From assembly GCF_020177375.1 (NCBI RefSeq), contig NZ_JAIWHV010000013.1, positions 1 through 64,000 of the forward strand: a stretch of DNA of 64,000 nt. The letters run 5' to 3'. Position numbers and translations under genes: made by a program. Below the pieces are notes generated by a model that saw only the letters and a program-made list of their open reading frames with translations, made no database searches and was not told the DNA's origin. This document shows positions 62,846 through 64,000 of this stretch, in pieces. The number at the start of each line of letters is the position of its first letter. The first letter of the stretch is position 1. Source of the DNA: Saliphagus infecundisoli. Its GTDB lineage: Archaea; Halobacteriota; Halobacteria; Halobacteriales; Natrialbaceae.

Positions 62846-62924
62846 CACTAGGAAAATCAAGCTTGAACACTCCATCACACGGGAAGCCTTGATCGAATCG
62901 AACCGATTGACTCGGAGCCGGGGG
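62630..62924. other. Spacer with the IS right end
   Basis: About 295 bp between the transposase and the binding-protein gene; it contains the putative inverted terminal repeat at 62834-62842. No gene is seen. Confidence 0.4.
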
Positions 62925-64000
62925 TTACTGGGGTGAGATGAGCCCGCGCTTTACGGCACGGTAGGCGCCTCGGTAGGCCTCCCAGTCCTGGTTGACCTCG
63001 AACTCCCACTCGTCGGTCTTTCCCCACGAGCCGTTGATTTGCTCGTACATGTCGATCCCAGGGAGATAGAAATTCCAGACCCAACTGAACGTCTCGGCGA
63101 ACTGTAGGTTCTCTTCATCGGACTGGGCAGTACTCCACTCTTGGTAGCGATTGTAGAGATTAATCTCCTGAGTAGACCCCGAAAGATCTTCTTGGCCGAC
63201 CTCTTCTGGAATCTCGACGACGAGCTCCTTCCCGTTGTACGGCGACCGCTCCTCGCCGTTCTCGATCGCGTCAACGATGACAGCTTGTTCGCCCAGGTCG
63301 TTGCCGGCCTTGTGGGTCGGCCGGAAGAACGAAGACGGGTGTGCGGCCAGCGACCCGTGGCTAAATATTGACAGGTCAAAGTCGATGCTGTCCTCGGTCC
63401 GGTCATTGTATGCGGCACCCTCGAGGGAACTCAGGTTCACTTCGAACCCAAACTGCGAGAGTTGGTCGGTGATCGTCCGAGCAGGGTTCGACTCCCGCTG
63501 GGGGATCACGAACTCCAGGGAAACCTGCTCCCCGTCGGGCCCGAGCCAGGCGTCGCCATCCTGTTCATAGCCCTCCTCCTGAAGCAGTTCCGCCGCGCCA
63601 CTCTCATCGCCTTGGACGGGATACTCGATAAAGTCGCTCACGTAATCGCCGAGCCACTCGTTGGTCACATTTTCGGTGAGACCGGTCTGGAGCGTCCGGG
63701 GCGTCGTTTCGCTCGATTCGTTCCCGGAGATGTTCTCGAGGCTGAGGGCGTGGATGACTGCGCGTCGGAAGTTCAGGTTCCGGGTGTGTTTCGATCCAGG
63801 GCCCTGCATCTGGAACTCGAGCTTTCGCATGAACGTGTCCTGGTACTCGGCTATCGTCTCGGCGTTGTCCGGAGTGCTATCTCCAAGCCAGTTTGCCAGC
63901 GTCGAATAGCCGAAGTCGTACTCGCCGCCCATGATATTCTGGGCGACGGCCTCGTCGGCCGCAAGCTCATAGTCGAGCCGGTCGATGTTGATCTGGTCGG
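62925..64000 (-). CDS. Family-5 (oligopeptide/oligosaccharide) ABC solute-binding protein, cut by the right edge
   Basis: The C-terminal 358 residues, running off the right edge. It reads DFGYSTLANWLGDSTPDNAE and NLNFRRAVIHALSLENISGN, the SBP-bac-5 pattern of a ligand-domain helix (R.A...A.d...i), then GAAELLQEEGYEQDGDAWLG and FGFEVNLSSLEGAAYNDRTE, with a C-terminal half typical of DppA/OppA-type proteins. The family binds oligopeptides and, in haloarchaea and others, oligosaccharides. The position beside the GH20 and lyase cluster suggests glycan oligomers or muropeptide-like ligands; this is inference. The signal peptide and permease genes lie beyond the window. Confidence 0.85.
   Translation of the reverse strand, partial: DQINIDRLDYELAADEAVAQNIMGGEYDFGYSTLANWLGDSTPDNAETIAEYQDTFMRKLEFQMQGPGSKHTRNLNFRRAVIHALSLENISGNESSETTPRTLQTGLTENVTNEWLGDYVSDFIEYPVQGDESGAAELLQEEGYEQDGDAWLGPDGEQVSLEFVIPQRESNPARTITDQLSQFGFEVNLSSLEGAAYNDRTEDSIDFDLSIFSHGSLAAHPSSFFRPTHKAGNDLGEQAVIVDAIENGEERSPYNGKELVVEIPEEVGQEDLSGSTQEINLYNRYQEWSTAQSDEENLQFAETFSWVWNFYLPGIDMYEQINGSWGKTDEWEFEVNQDWEAYRGAYRAVKRGLISPQ

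Noticed and set aside
1-64000. tRNA, rRNA or riboswitch genes
   Set aside because: No cloverleaf with a TTCGA-type T-loop and no rRNA-like conserved stretch was found by eye; I cannot exclude small RNAs.

Overview
The window comes from a haloarchaeon. The coding DNA is GC-rich and the proteins are very acidic. Secreted proteins carry twin-arginine signals, several with a lipobox Cys. TATA boxes often sit about 28-34 bp upstream of the ATG, which fits leaderless transcripts. The insertion sequences are haloarchaeal types (ISH3-, IS6-, IS630- and IS5-like), and there are Orc1/Cdc6, TBP and haloarchaeal glucose-dehydrogenase genes. The high density of IS elements and broken genes suggests an accessory replicon or a decaying accessory region.

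Layout. (1) 1-804: partial ISH3-type transposase. (2) 0.9-7.7 kb: glycerol catabolism, glpABC on the minus strand divergent from glpK, with a frameshifted glpX-like remnant after glpK. (3) 7.7-10.5 kb: an Orc1/Cdc6 paralogue, then an FKBP isomerase gene broken by an IS6 element (with an exact 8-bp target duplication) and cut at its 3' side by an IS630 remnant. (4) 10.9-27.3 kb: an IclR regulator, HAD phosphatase, two divergent sulfatase-superfamily hydrolases, a small Cys-rich protein, a complete Ugp/Mal-type ABC importer, a metallophosphoesterase, secreted PhoD, a broken PiT phosphate transporter, a NagD-like HAD phosphatase and an MgtC/DUF4010 membrane protein. Together these read as a phospho- or sulfo-ester scavenging module. 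(5) 27.7-36.9 kb: a mobile-element scrapyard bounded by two inverted copies of one IS630-type element. It holds a truncated ribbon-helix-helix gene, two AT-rich foreign genes (DUF2971 and a membrane/winged-helix protein), a 5'-truncated Type IIG-like methylase, an ISH3-like element, further IS630 pieces, a TBP C-terminal fragment and a Gfo/Idh N-terminal fragment. (6) 38-48 kb: sugar and amino-sugar metabolism (zinc-type dehydrogenase, shortened RidA, glucose dehydrogenase, PIG-L deacetylase, DapA-type lyase, GNAT) mixed with decayed genes (amidohydrolase, glycosidase-like, SDR). (7) 48.2-60.8 kb: GH3 (NagZ-like), M14 peptidase, gamma-glutamyltransferase, Ser-type sulfatase, a 1419-residue heparinase II/III-like lyase and GH20 hexosaminidase. 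(8) 61-64 kb: decayed and intact transposases and the 3' part of a family-5 solute-binding protein gene.

How the genes may work together. One reading of the right half is a haloarchaeal polysaccharide-utilisation locus for sulfated, amino-sugar-containing glycans: lyase, sulfatase, GH20, GH3 and deacetylase, followed by uptake and by sugar or keto-acid catabolism. A competing reading of GH3-M14-GGT with a peptide-type binding protein is scavenging of bacterial muropeptides. The left half would recover glycerol and phosphate from phosphoesters, feeding glpK and glpABC. All function calls rest on motifs and neighbourhood read by eye; no database search was run.
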